Positions 34,701 through 41,591 of a DNA stretch of 64,000 nt are shown here, piece by piece. Location: assembly GCA_963800395.1 (NCBI GenBank), contig CAWDBD010000014.1:1-64000 (forward strand), given 5' to 3'. This DNA comes from DASSBG01 sp963800395 (GTDB lineage: Bacteria; Pseudomonadota; Gammaproteobacteria; Xanthomonadales; Rhodanobacteraceae). A program made the translations under genes and the position numbers. A model generated the notes under the pieces. The model saw nothing but the letters and a program-made list of their open reading frames with translations, was not told the DNA's origin and did not search any database. Position 1 is the stretch's first letter. Each line of letters starts with the position of its first letter.

Positions 34701-34828
34701 AGCAGAATACCGTCCTGTGCGGTTTCAAATAAGCGACGATAGCGGCTTTCTGATATCCGCAAAGCCTCTTGCGCCGGATCGCTCAGAACGCGCGGTGACA
34801 CTGTCTTCGGGGTAGATGTTGTCTTCAT
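31775..34828 (-). CDS. PAS-GAF-PAS-PAS-GGDEF-EAL c-di-GMP signalling protein
   Basis: 1017 residues from the ATG at 34828, preferred for its AGGGGA Shine-Dalgarno and 'MKTTSTPKTVSPRV'. An N-terminal PAS ('YRRLFETAQDGILLLNAD') is followed by a GAF domain (about 150-320), two more PAS domains and a GGDEF with intact 'RLGGDEFVIIL' (about residue 661). An EAL domain follows with 'GAEALIRWQHPE' (about 792), 'LELTESLILD' and 'DDFGTGYSSLSYL'. Both catalytic sites look intact, so it may be bifunctional. There is no TM segment, so sensing is cytoplasmic. It is separate from neighbours. Confidence 0.92.
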   Translation of the reverse strand: MKTTSTPKTVSPRVLSDPAQEALRISESRYRRLFETAQDGILLLNADTAQIEDVNPYLIDMLGYTHTEFLGKKLWEVGAFSDRAESKEMFAALQANGFVRYEHLPLKSKTGARVDVEFISNTYDVEGIKVIQCNIRSIADRVRADAKTRRYAHLYAALSECNKAVLHCESEQELFLQICRAAVQFGGMKMAWIGLVDRDTLKVHPVASFGDDSGYCRDLEVSSSPATPFGQGPTGIAIRENRPYWCQDLLNASETKPWRERAVLAELAASASLPLHRNGEVIGVFTLYAAETQAFDELARRLLLEMATDIGFALDRLALQAMHKQANEDIALKNMIIQTQMETSLDAILVVDENAKIISCNQQFGKLWRIPPELLSAGADEPVLHAVMQQVDNPEIFAARVQHLYKHRDEKSRDDIQLKDGRLVDRYSAPVTGEDGTYYGRVWYFRDITEQKRAEKELLIAATAFEVQEGIIITDSRNTILRVNKAFSRLTGYSADEAVGQTPALLKSGMQDAKFYKQMWESLTSNHYWQGELWDRHKNGDAHPYWVTITAVTNAEGEITHFVSAHSDLTKQKKYETAIHTLAFYDPLTHLPNRRLLFERLEYALAASEWHHDYGAVLFVDLDNFKFLNDTRGHNIGDQWLIEVAKRLQACVGPEDTVARLGGDEFVIILKQLRAEALDAVNRAHVICDEILETISQVFSLEDYEYQASASIGICLFRGQELSADVLLKRADSAMYQAKGAGRNTVRFYDPVMQAALEARAALESDLRHALAEHEFVLHYQAQIDNDNRILGAEALIRWQHPERGMVSPAEFIPQAERSGLIIAIGQWVLETACAQLKIWEADPATCEAYISVNVSASQFHQNYFVERVRQTLHNHGVNPTRLKLELTESLILDNVDDCIAKMQELKDAGVTFSMDDFGTGYSSLSYLTQLPLDQLKIDQSFVHHMNESHSDAVIVQTIIGMSHSLGIEVLAEGVETDEQHAFLEKNACDQYQGYLFHRPEPIAEFQKRLIESFLHS

Positions 34829-35546
34829 GACGAGAATCCCCTGCTTTAGCCCTGCATTCTGAGATGCTTCGCAATCAGCATCCTCCCTGCGGGCAAGGCG
34901 GCCGGTGACGCTGTTTCCTGACGCCATTCAACATCAGTACAGCTGAATGCCGCCTTTTTATCCGTCGAGCGCGGCAACCGGGCTTGAGCGTGCTGCGTAG
35001 CCTGGGGTTCGTTGATCCAGACCGAAACAGAAGCAAAATCAATGATGCCGCTTGCCTTGATTCGATCGCTGAAGCGCGCGGCGGCTGACCATGGGTTGCA
35101 GTGTGGAAACGCAGCGCAGGCGTGCCGCGCCAATGTTGTCCCGCTGTGCGAAGCATGTGGCTCTGCTTGACGACAAGGCCGACGCGAGCCTGTTTGCTGT
35201 CGTATGTGAGGATGCTGGAACGGGACAAGGCGGCGCTACGGGAGGGGCGCCCGAGGCCTGGACTCGGGTTGGCTCTCTGCCTGGAGCTTCCTGTTTCGGC
35301 TCACGTCGAAGTTCGATCCAATAGTTGGCTGCGTTGGCTGATCAAGCGCATGCAAGGTGGCGCCGGCGCACAACACGGGTAAAAGCGGCTTGTTCGCCGA
35401 GTCTGTACCATCGCGCCGCGGCCCGGTCACACTAGTTTGCGTGGCCTGGGTTCAAGTGCGACGGGCTCAAGCTGACTTGTGCTTGTCTGTATCGGAATCG
35501 GCCGCGGGGCAGGTGTTTCATGGAAAGCTGACCCTGTGCCGTGAAT
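34829..35546. other. Gap without recognised gene
   Basis: About 720 bases between the GGDEF-EAL gene and a hibernation factor. No frame on either strand resembles a known protein, and no clear repeat or RNA gene is seen. It should hold the upstream region of the GGDEF-EAL gene. Confidence 0.5.
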
Positions 35547-35867
35547 TCACGCTTGATGTCCGCGTCTTTGCCCGATGCTGCTGTCGAGTCTGGTGCGCAT
35601 CTTCTGGCAGGCGCCGTGTATGGCTTTTTCCATGGACTCGTCGTCCTGGCTCACGCCGATGGGTGGGCCGCTGCTGATTCTTGCTTCGATGGCGCATTGC
35701 TTGTCGTGCGCGCCGCCCTTGGCGCCATTGGCATCGGCAAGATGCACCTCGATTCGGGTCAGGTAGGGAAAGAAGCGTTCAAGGTGCTGCTTGATGAGGC
35801 TGTCGACACTGGCTTCCAGGGATTCGCTGCCCTGGATGTTGTGGTCGGTGTTGATCTGTATCTGCAT
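35547..35867 (-). CDS. HPF/RaiA-family ribosome hibernation protein
   Basis: 106 residues from the ATG at 35867 ('MQIQINTDHNIQGSESL'), after AGGAGC. The beta-alpha-beta-beta-beta-alpha pattern with 'FFPYLTRIEVHLADANGAKG' and 'CAIEARISSGPPIGVSQD' is that of S30AE-domain proteins. These bind the 30S decoding region in stationary phase. It is short (no C-terminal dimerisation domain), like YfiA/HPF. The next upstream gene is a host-attachment protein on the same strand, 61 bases away, another stress-type gene. Confidence 0.85.
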   Translation of the reverse strand: MQIQINTDHNIQGSESLEASVDSLIKQHLERFFPYLTRIEVHLADANGAKGGAHDKQCAIEARISSGPPIGVSQDDESMEKAIHGACQKMRTRLDSSIGQRRGHQA

Positions 35868-35928
35868 GTCGTGCTCCTGGGCAGGTGTGGTCGGTCTGTG
35901 CATGCGGGGTCGAAAAGCGCAGATGAAG

Positions 35929-36330
35929 TCACTCTTTGTGCAAGGCGTTCTGGATGTCCTCCAGTGGCGCCTTGGTAAAGGTCTTGGCGACTTCTCTGAG
36001 TATGCGCCGCTCGGTCTCCTTGTGCAGCTGCGGTCGCATCTGGCCCAGTGTCTGCGGGTCGGCCATGAGCACGAGATGTTCGTACTTGTTCTGCAGTGCG
36101 GCAGCGTTCAACCGGTTCACCAGCTGCTTGGCGAAGGTGGCCTCATCAATGGACTGCTCGTTTGACTCCGGCGGGCGCCGACCCGAGGGGCCGTCATCGA
36201 GCAGGTCATGGGGCTTGATCAGCTCTACCTGCTCCAGCGATGCCTTGTAGTCGGTACCGGCGTTGCGGAACAGGCGCGCTTCCTCGCCGTCGGCGACCAG
36301 GATCCATGTGCCAGTGGGTATCTTCTTCAT
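35929..36330 (-). CDS. Host-attachment family protein
   Basis: 133 residues of the 'protein required for attachment to host cells' family, an eRF1-like fold. Family features are 'TWILVADGEEARLFRNAG', the acidic linker 'DGPSGRRPPES', 'FAKQLVNRLNAAALQNKYE' and 'HLVLMADPQTLGQMRPQL'. Its real role is unclear; it occurs widely in free-living bacteria. GGGAGA precedes the ATG. Probably co-transcribed with the hibernation factor downstream. Confidence 0.88.
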   Translation of the reverse strand: MKKIPTGTWILVADGEEARLFRNAGTDYKASLEQVELIKPHDLLDDGPSGRRPPESNEQSIDEATFAKQLVNRLNAAALQNKYEHLVLMADPQTLGQMRPQLHKETERRILREVAKTFTKAPLEDIQNALHKE

Positions 36331-36575
36331 TGGGGTCTCCCTCGCAAGTGTGGTGGAACGATGATGCCTTCAGCAGAACACACGCCGGCTTTACGGGCGG
36401 CAAACGGACACGCGCGAGACTGACATGTCCTTCAGCCAGCAAGCAACGACAAAACAAGGGGTCTATCTTCGGATTATGCAGCTGACGAGGCTGTGATCGA
36501 AGGTTAGACTGAACTCGGTGACGGGGGTGTACTCTGCCATGCAGGTCGATCTGCAACCCGGTGAGGTGAAGGCTG

Positions 36576-38246
36576 ATGGAATTTGATTACGTCATTGTCG
36601 GCGGCGGATCCGCGGGCGCCACCCTGGCGGCGCGCTTGAGCGAGGATCCGGCCGTGACCGTCTGTCTGCTGGAGGCGGGTGGTCGCGGAGACAGCATCTT
36701 CATTCGTGCACCGGCCGGTACGGTTGCGCTGCTGCCGGGCTACGGCAAGTTCAACAACTGGGCCTTCAACACGGTCCCCCAGGCGGGCCTGAATGGACGC
36801 CGCGGCTACCAGCCGCGCGGCCGCGCGCTGGGCGGATCATCGGCAATCAACGCCATGCTCTATGTGCGCGGGCAACGGCAGGACTATGACGGCTGGGCCG
36901 ATCAGGGCTGCGAGGGCTGGGATTGGCACAGCGTGCTGCCCTATTTCATGCGCTCGGAGAACAACGAGCGTGGGGCCGACGCGGTGCATGGGGATGCGGG
37001 ACCGCTGCAGGTGTCTGACCAGAAAAGCCCCCGTCCCATCTCGCGCGCCTTCATCGAGGCGGCCAGGTCCATGCAGATCCCGGAGCGCGATGATTTCAAT
37101 CGCGGCGACAATGAGGGTGCCGGTCTGTATCAGGTCACCCAGTTCCACGATCCGGCGCGCAATGGCGAGCGCTGTTCGGCAGCGGCGGGCTACCTGCATC
37201 CGCTCATGGGCAAGCGGCCCAATCTGACGGTGCTGACCGGAGTCAGGGCCTCGCGCATCCTGTTCGAGGGCAAGCGGGCCGTCGGCGTGCAGTACCGAAA
37301 GGGCAGGGCGGAATCCACGGTGAAGGCCGGGCGCGAGGTCATTGTTGCCGCCGGCGTGTTCGGTTCGCCGCAACTGCTCCAGTTGTCGGGTGTCGGCCGC
37401 GCGCAGGACATCACGCCGCATGGGATCGCCATGCAGCATGAACTGCCGGGCGTCGGGCAGAACCTGCAGGACCATCTTGATTTCACGCTCTCCTTCAAGA
37501 CCCGGGATACCGACAATTTCGGCATCGGCCTGACCGGGACGGTCAATCTGATCCGGCACATCATGCAGTGGCGGCGCGATGGCACAGGCCTGATTGCCAC
37601 CCCGTTTGCCGAGGGTGCGGCCTTCTTCAGATCCGAGCCCGCGGTTGAACGCCCCGACCTGCAGATTCATTTCGTCATCGGCATAGTCGATGACCACGCG
37701 CGCAAGCTGCACGCCGGGTACGGCTATTCCTGCCATGTCTGCGCACTGCGACCGCATTCGCGCGGGCGGGTGTTCCTGAGCTCGGGCGACCCCCTGGCGG
37801 ATCCCGCCATTGATCCGAAGTTCTTGTCGGACCCGCGCGACCTCGACGTGTTGATCAAGGGCGCACGCCTGACCCGGGCCATCATGATGGCGCCGGCGAT
37901 GGCGCCCTACCGCTACAAGGAACTGTTCGACCTGCATGACGACATGAGCGAGGCCGAGTGGGAAAGCCACATCCGCGCCCGCGCCGACACCATCTACCAC
38001 CCCGTCGGCACCTGCAGGATGGGCAATGACCCTATGGCTGTGGTCGACAACGAGTTGCGCGTGCACGGGCTCGAGGGACTGCGCGTGGTCGACGCCAGTG
38101 TCATGCCGACCCTGGTGTCCGGCAACACCAATGCACCCACCATCATGATTGCCGAAAAGGCGGCAGACATGATCCGCGGCGCTGCGCCGGCCGCGCCCGG
38201 CGACGACACGCTGGCAGCCCGGTCACAGGAAAGCCAGATACCGTAG
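36576..38246 (+). CDS. GMC-family FAD oxidoreductase (choline/alcohol dehydrogenase-like)
   Basis: 556 residues. The FAD-binding Rossmann motif is at the N-terminus ('DYVIVGGGSAGATLAARL'). GMC signature 1 is 'GRALGGSSAINAMLYVRG' and signature 2 is near 'GVFGSPQLLQLSGVG'. The C-terminal catalytic His/Asn are in 'YHPVGTCRMG' and 'SGNTNAPTIMIAEKAA'. It oxidises primary alcohols such as choline or aliphatic alcohols; substrate not fixed by sequence. It stands alone. Its TAG stop (38244-38246) lies inside the first unit of a palindromic repeat array. Confidence 0.93.
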   Translation: MEFDYVIVGGGSAGATLAARLSEDPAVTVCLLEAGGRGDSIFIRAPAGTVALLPGYGKFNNWAFNTVPQAGLNGRRGYQPRGRALGGSSAINAMLYVRGQRQDYDGWADQGCEGWDWHSVLPYFMRSENNERGADAVHGDAGPLQVSDQKSPRPISRAFIEAARSMQIPERDDFNRGDNEGAGLYQVTQFHDPARNGERCSAAAGYLHPLMGKRPNLTVLTGVRASRILFEGKRAVGVQYRKGRAESTVKAGREVIVAAGVFGSPQLLQLSGVGRAQDITPHGIAMQHELPGVGQNLQDHLDFTLSFKTRDTDNFGIGLTGTVNLIRHIMQWRRDGTGLIATPFAEGAAFFRSEPAVERPDLQIHFVIGIVDDHARKLHAGYGYSCHVCALRPHSRGRVFLSSGDPLADPAIDPKFLSDPRDLDVLIKGARLTRAIMMAPAMAPYRYKELFDLHDDMSEAEWESHIRARADTIYHPVGTCRMGNDPMAVVDNELRVHGLEGLRVVDASVMPTLVSGNTNAPTIMIAEKAADMIRGAAPAAPGDDTLAARSQESQIP

Positions 38247-38770
38247 GGTGCTGCTGAGCGCAGCGAAGCGCACCGCCCCCGTTTTCCAATTTCCGCGCGT
38301 AGGGTGCTGCTGAGCGCTGCGAAGCGCACCATCCAGGTTTCCAGCTTCCCGCCTCGGTGCGCTTCGCATCCGCTCAGCAGCACCCTACGTTTCGGCAGGG
38401 GTTTCGAGCTTTCCGCCATGGTGCGCTTCGCATTTGCTCAGCAGCACCCTACGTTCCGGAAAGGTCGGGCGAGCGCGGATGATCGCGTCAATGGTGTGTG
38501 TCGGGGTTCGTTTCGATCACCCCAAACCGGCGTAGTGCATGATTCGGAGCATGAGCGCTGTAGGGTGCTGCTGAGCGCAGCGAAGCGCACCATCCAGGTT
38601 TCCAGCTTCTCGCCGCGGTGCGCTTCGCGTCGCTCAGCAGCACCCTACGTTCGGCAAGGGTTCGAGCTTCCGCCACGGTGCGCTTCGCATCCGCTCAGCA
38701 GCACCCTACGTTCCGGCAAGGGTTCGAGCTTCCGCCGCGGTGCGCTTCGCTTTGCTCAGCGGCACCCTGC
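38243..38770. repeat. BIME-like array: eight 32-33 bp units in mixed orientation
   Basis: Unit GTAGGGTGCTGCTGAGCG (continuing about CAGCGAAGCGCACC). Forward copies: 38243-38274, 38299-38330, 38560-38591. Reverse copies: 38356-38388, 38420-38452, 38617-38648, 38677-38709, 38739-38770. Forward-reverse pairs at 38299-38388 and 38560-38648 share the same 25-base spacer (ATCCAGGTTTCCAGCTTC-type), so that block was duplicated. The last copy is decayed. Confidence 0.92.
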
Positions 38771-38796
38771 GTCCAGAAAAGGGGGGCAAGGCGCTT

Positions 38797-39375
38797 TCAT
38801 CCGCCCCTGCGGCGGCTGAGCCAGGCGCGCAGTTGCGTGCGCCAGTCCCAGTCCACCAGCCGGTGGCCCAGCGCCGTTTCATGACGCGCCAGCTCCAGGC
38901 CGGCAAAGTAGCCGGCCATGGCTGTCAGAAACCAGATGGCGGAGCTCTGCTCCTTGCCCGGCCACCAGTCGAACCAGGTGACGGCCTGCACGACGGTGGT
39001 GGCCTGGCCGATGGCCCAGTCGACGATGAAATTGACCACGCCGCCCTCGAACATGGTCTCGATTCCGGCAGGATGGACAATGACGCCAACGATGCCGCCG
39101 ACCTCAATGACGATCAGCGTCCACAAGGCCGCCACGCCGTAGAAGCCGCCACCAAACTTCATCCACTTCCTGTGCAGAGCGTGGTCCGCAGGCTTGTCTC
39201 CGTTCTTCGCATCTTTCCTGATCTGCTTCAGGCTGGAGCGGATCGCCTTGCGGTCGGCATCGCGCGCCAGTTCGCCGCGATGATAGAGGCGGTAGAGCAG
39301 CAACCAGCTCAAAGCGGCGACGGGCAGGCCCAATTCGAAAATGGCGCGCAACAGGTTGGGCATTCTGGTGGCCAT
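38797..39375 (-). CDS. Integral membrane protein of unknown function
   Basis: 192 residues from the ATG at 39375 ('MATRMPNLLRAIFELGLPV'). Hydrophobic segments lie at about 10-28 and 75-100 and perhaps two weaker ones (about 115-135, 150-168). A charged cytoplasmic loop separates the first two. No family is recognised. It is convergent with the GMC oxidoreductase across the repeat array. The region 39376-39700 upstream of it is divergent intergenic space with no gene seen. Confidence 0.65.
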   Translation of the reverse strand: MATRMPNLLRAIFELGLPVAALSWLLLYRLYHRGELARDADRKAIRSSLKQIRKDAKNGDKPADHALHRKWMKFGGGFYGVAALWTLIVIEVGGIVGVIVHPAGIETMFEGGVVNFIVDWAIGQATTVVQAVTWFDWWPGKEQSSAIWFLTAMAGYFAGLELARHETALGHRLVDWDWRTQLRAWLSRRRGG

Positions 39376-39700
39376 GCAGGCAGTGTCAGATGCGGCGCAG
39401 TATAAGTGCAATGGGCATATTGCGGGCCATCACGAACCGGGGTTTCCGCCCAAAAGTGAGTTCATGCAACATCCGCGAGCACACGGCTGACGGGTGCCGC
39501 TGGGCGACGGCCCCGGCCCCCTGCGGAAGGCCCCGGACACCTGCAAACCGGATCTTTTGCCATGCGGTGCAGAGCGGATATCGGCCCTGACGCTCTGTGT
39601 TGATCTTACCGCGCTGTCTGGCAACGTACGCGAGCGCACAGACGAAACTCGGCCCTGGGCCTACCCTTGGTGCCCGTTAGCCTGACACCGTCAGAAGCCG

Positions 39701-40399
39701 ATGAAATTGCTCGAATTCACCCTGTGGATCGCTGGCGCGATGCTACTCCTGCTATTTGCCGGTGTTCTGGGCTGGCAGGAAATCGAGCGTCGGCACGAGA
39801 TCACGGCGTTCATGGACCTGCAGCGCCAAACGGCCACCGCCAGGCCGCACACAAAATCGCCGCCGCAGTCGCCACGGACGCGGGACTCGTCGGAGCCGCC
39901 CGTCAACCTTGAGGTTCCGGCACTGGCTGGTGTCATTGCGCCGGAATCGACGAGTACTGATGCGCCGGAGCTGACACGCGCCGCCTTGAGCACGCCGGGC
40001 GATGTGCCAATCGCGATCCTGCGCATTCCCGCGATCGGCCTGGTGGTACCCGTCAACATCGGCACCGGGAGCAGGGCGTTGCGCCGAGGTGCCGGACTGG
40101 TTGCAGGCAGCACATTGCCGGGAGACACCGGCAACGTGGCCATCGCCGCACATCGCGACAGCTTCTTCCGGGGGCTGAAAGACATATCCGTAAGCGACAC
40201 GATCGAGCTGGACACGCTCGGACATACCCAACTCTACCGAATCACCAAGCTCTCGGTAGCCCTGCCGACCGACGTGAGTGTACTTGCAGACGTCGGCCAA
40301 CCCGTCCTCACTCTAATCACCTGTTACCCGTTTTATTTCGTTGGTCATGCGCCGAAGCGTTTCATCGTGCGCGCGGTCGCAACCAACTTTCGTAGATAA
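39701..40399 (+). CDS. Class D sortase
   Basis: 232 residues. One N-terminal TM ('FTLWIAGAMLLLLFAGVLG') anchors it in the inner membrane, followed by a variable linker and a sortase domain from about residue 100 ('DVPIAILRIPAIGLVVPV'). The catalytic triad is visible: His151 ('IAAHRDSFF'), Cys208 ('LTLITCYPFYFVG') and Arg220 ('APKRFIVRA'). These match class D sortases, which cleave LPxTA-type signals. The next gene, 15 bases downstream, ends with LPQTA-TM-Arg and is the obvious substrate. Sortases are uncommon in Gram-negative bacteria. Confidence 0.92.
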   Translation: MKLLEFTLWIAGAMLLLLFAGVLGWQEIERRHEITAFMDLQRQTATARPHTKSPPQSPRTRDSSEPPVNLEVPALAGVIAPESTSTDAPELTRAALSTPGDVPIAILRIPAIGLVVPVNIGTGSRALRRGAGLVAGSTLPGDTGNVAIAAHRDSFFRGLKDISVSDTIELDTLGHTQLYRITKLSVALPTDVSVLADVGQPVLTLITCYPFYFVGHAPKRFIVRAVATNFRR

Positions 40400-40414
40400 A
40401 CCAAGGAAAATGAC

Positions 40415-41056
40415 ATGAACAGTTACAAGACATTCGGATTAACCCTGTTGTTGTTGTCTTGCGCCATTTCCGGCGCCGTGAGTGCTCAGGAAGCAGGACC
40501 TCTCCCTGTCACGAAGATAGACAAGGCAGCCTGCACCGACTTCCAGTGGAACGCTGACATGAGGCGCGAGCATCCGAGCCTGCCCAATGCGTGCCAGGAT
40601 GTGGTGGTGTACAACGGGCAAAAATGGGCGCGCTTTGCGGCAGACTTCACAAGCATGGATCGGGATGGGAAGGTCAACTTCGACATTCGTGACAAGGCAC
40701 AGGACAACCGCTTTATCACGGACGTGACATTCGATCCCAGACCGGGTCAGGTCGTCTACATCAACAATGACACGATCGCGTTCGATCAGTTGAAAACGAC
40801 CGACGTGGTCAACCTGTATGTACCCGAGCGCGGGTACGGGTTTTCGGCACAGCCCGGTGTCGAGGCAGAAGATCTGACGCTTGTTTCGCCACAGACGCGG
40901 GTTGAACCGGGCCCGGTCTCGGATACGTCGCTTGCCAGCAATGACACGCGACCCGCGATGCTGCCACAAACTGCGAGCAACATTCCGCTGCTCGCGCTTG
41001 GTGGCCTGCTGTCGCTCCTCGGCGGGCTGGGCCTGACCCTGCGTCGCGTCCACTGA
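40415..41056 (+). CDS. Sortase substrate with LPQTA sorting signal
   Basis: 213 residues. A signal peptide ('MNSYKTFGLTLLLLSCAIS', cleavage after 'VSA') precedes a soluble domain of about 150 residues with two Cys and no known family match. The C-terminus has the full sorting signal: LPQTA at 183-187, a hydrophobic helix ('NIPLLALGGLLSLLGGLGL') and a short basic tail (RRVH). Directly downstream of a class D sortase in one transcription unit closed by a strong terminator at 41113-41141. Its final attachment site in a Gram-negative envelope is unknown. Confidence 0.9.
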   Translation: MNSYKTFGLTLLLLSCAISGAVSAQEAGPLPVTKIDKAACTDFQWNADMRREHPSLPNACQDVVVYNGQKWARFAADFTSMDRDGKVNFDIRDKAQDNRFITDVTFDPRPGQVVYINNDTIAFDQLKTTDVVNLYVPERGYGFSAQPGVEAEDLTLVSPQTRVEPGPVSDTSLASNDTRPAMLPQTASNIPLLALGGLLSLLGGLGLTLRRVH

Positions 41057-41071
41057 ACGCAGTTCTCCGTG

Positions 41072-41095
41072 CACCCGGCCTGAAACGGCCGGGTG
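41072..41095 (+). terminator. Hairpin after the sortase-substrate operon
   Basis: CACCCGGCC (41072-41080) and GGCCGGGTG (41087-41095) form a 9-bp stem with a TGAAAC loop, without a T-tract. Confidence 0.6.
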
Positions 41096-41112
41096 CCGGG
41101 TTTGCAACGGAA

Positions 41113-41141
41113 ACGAGCCGGATTTTTCGGCTCGTTTTTTT
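41113..41141 (+). terminator. Rho-independent terminator of the sortase operon
   Basis: ACGAGCCG, loop ATTTTT, CGGCTCGT, then a run of T to 41141. Classic intrinsic terminator 57 bases after the substrate stop codon. The remaining gap to 41591 shows no recognised gene. Confidence 0.92.
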
Positions 41142-41591
41142 GTGCCTGGGGTGCGCGTGCCATAGCCGACCAGACTGACTCTTCCGGTATGAGCACGATG
41201 GACTTGCGTGGGTCCGATCGATACTTCCTGAGCCTTGATTCGAGCATGGGAGCAGGTGCCAGCAGCAGTAGGCAATACACCCCGGAATGCGAAAGAGACC
41301 GCCGGTCAAGCCGATTGCATGAGGGTCTGTCCGCATGAAAATCGCGGTGCGGATTTTGCCTGTTTCAACTGGTAATGCCCCGGTGACCCTGCTCCTGCCT
41401 GCTGGTGCTGGAACTGATGCTGGTGAAAGACTGGGTCAAGGGCATGGTCGATGCCCGCTTGCTCCTGATGATATCCTGATCCGGGACTTGGGCCTTGCGC
41501 TCGCCAGGCCTTGTCTTGTTTGACTCGTGGCGTATCGCGGCTATGCCGGTTTCACCAGTCCAACTATTCAACTTTCTTGGGGATCAATATC

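Noticed and set aside
38243..38770. Possible CRISPR array
   Set aside because: The 32-33 bp units occur in both orientations, spacers are partly identical, and no cas gene is near; it is a palindromic repeat array.
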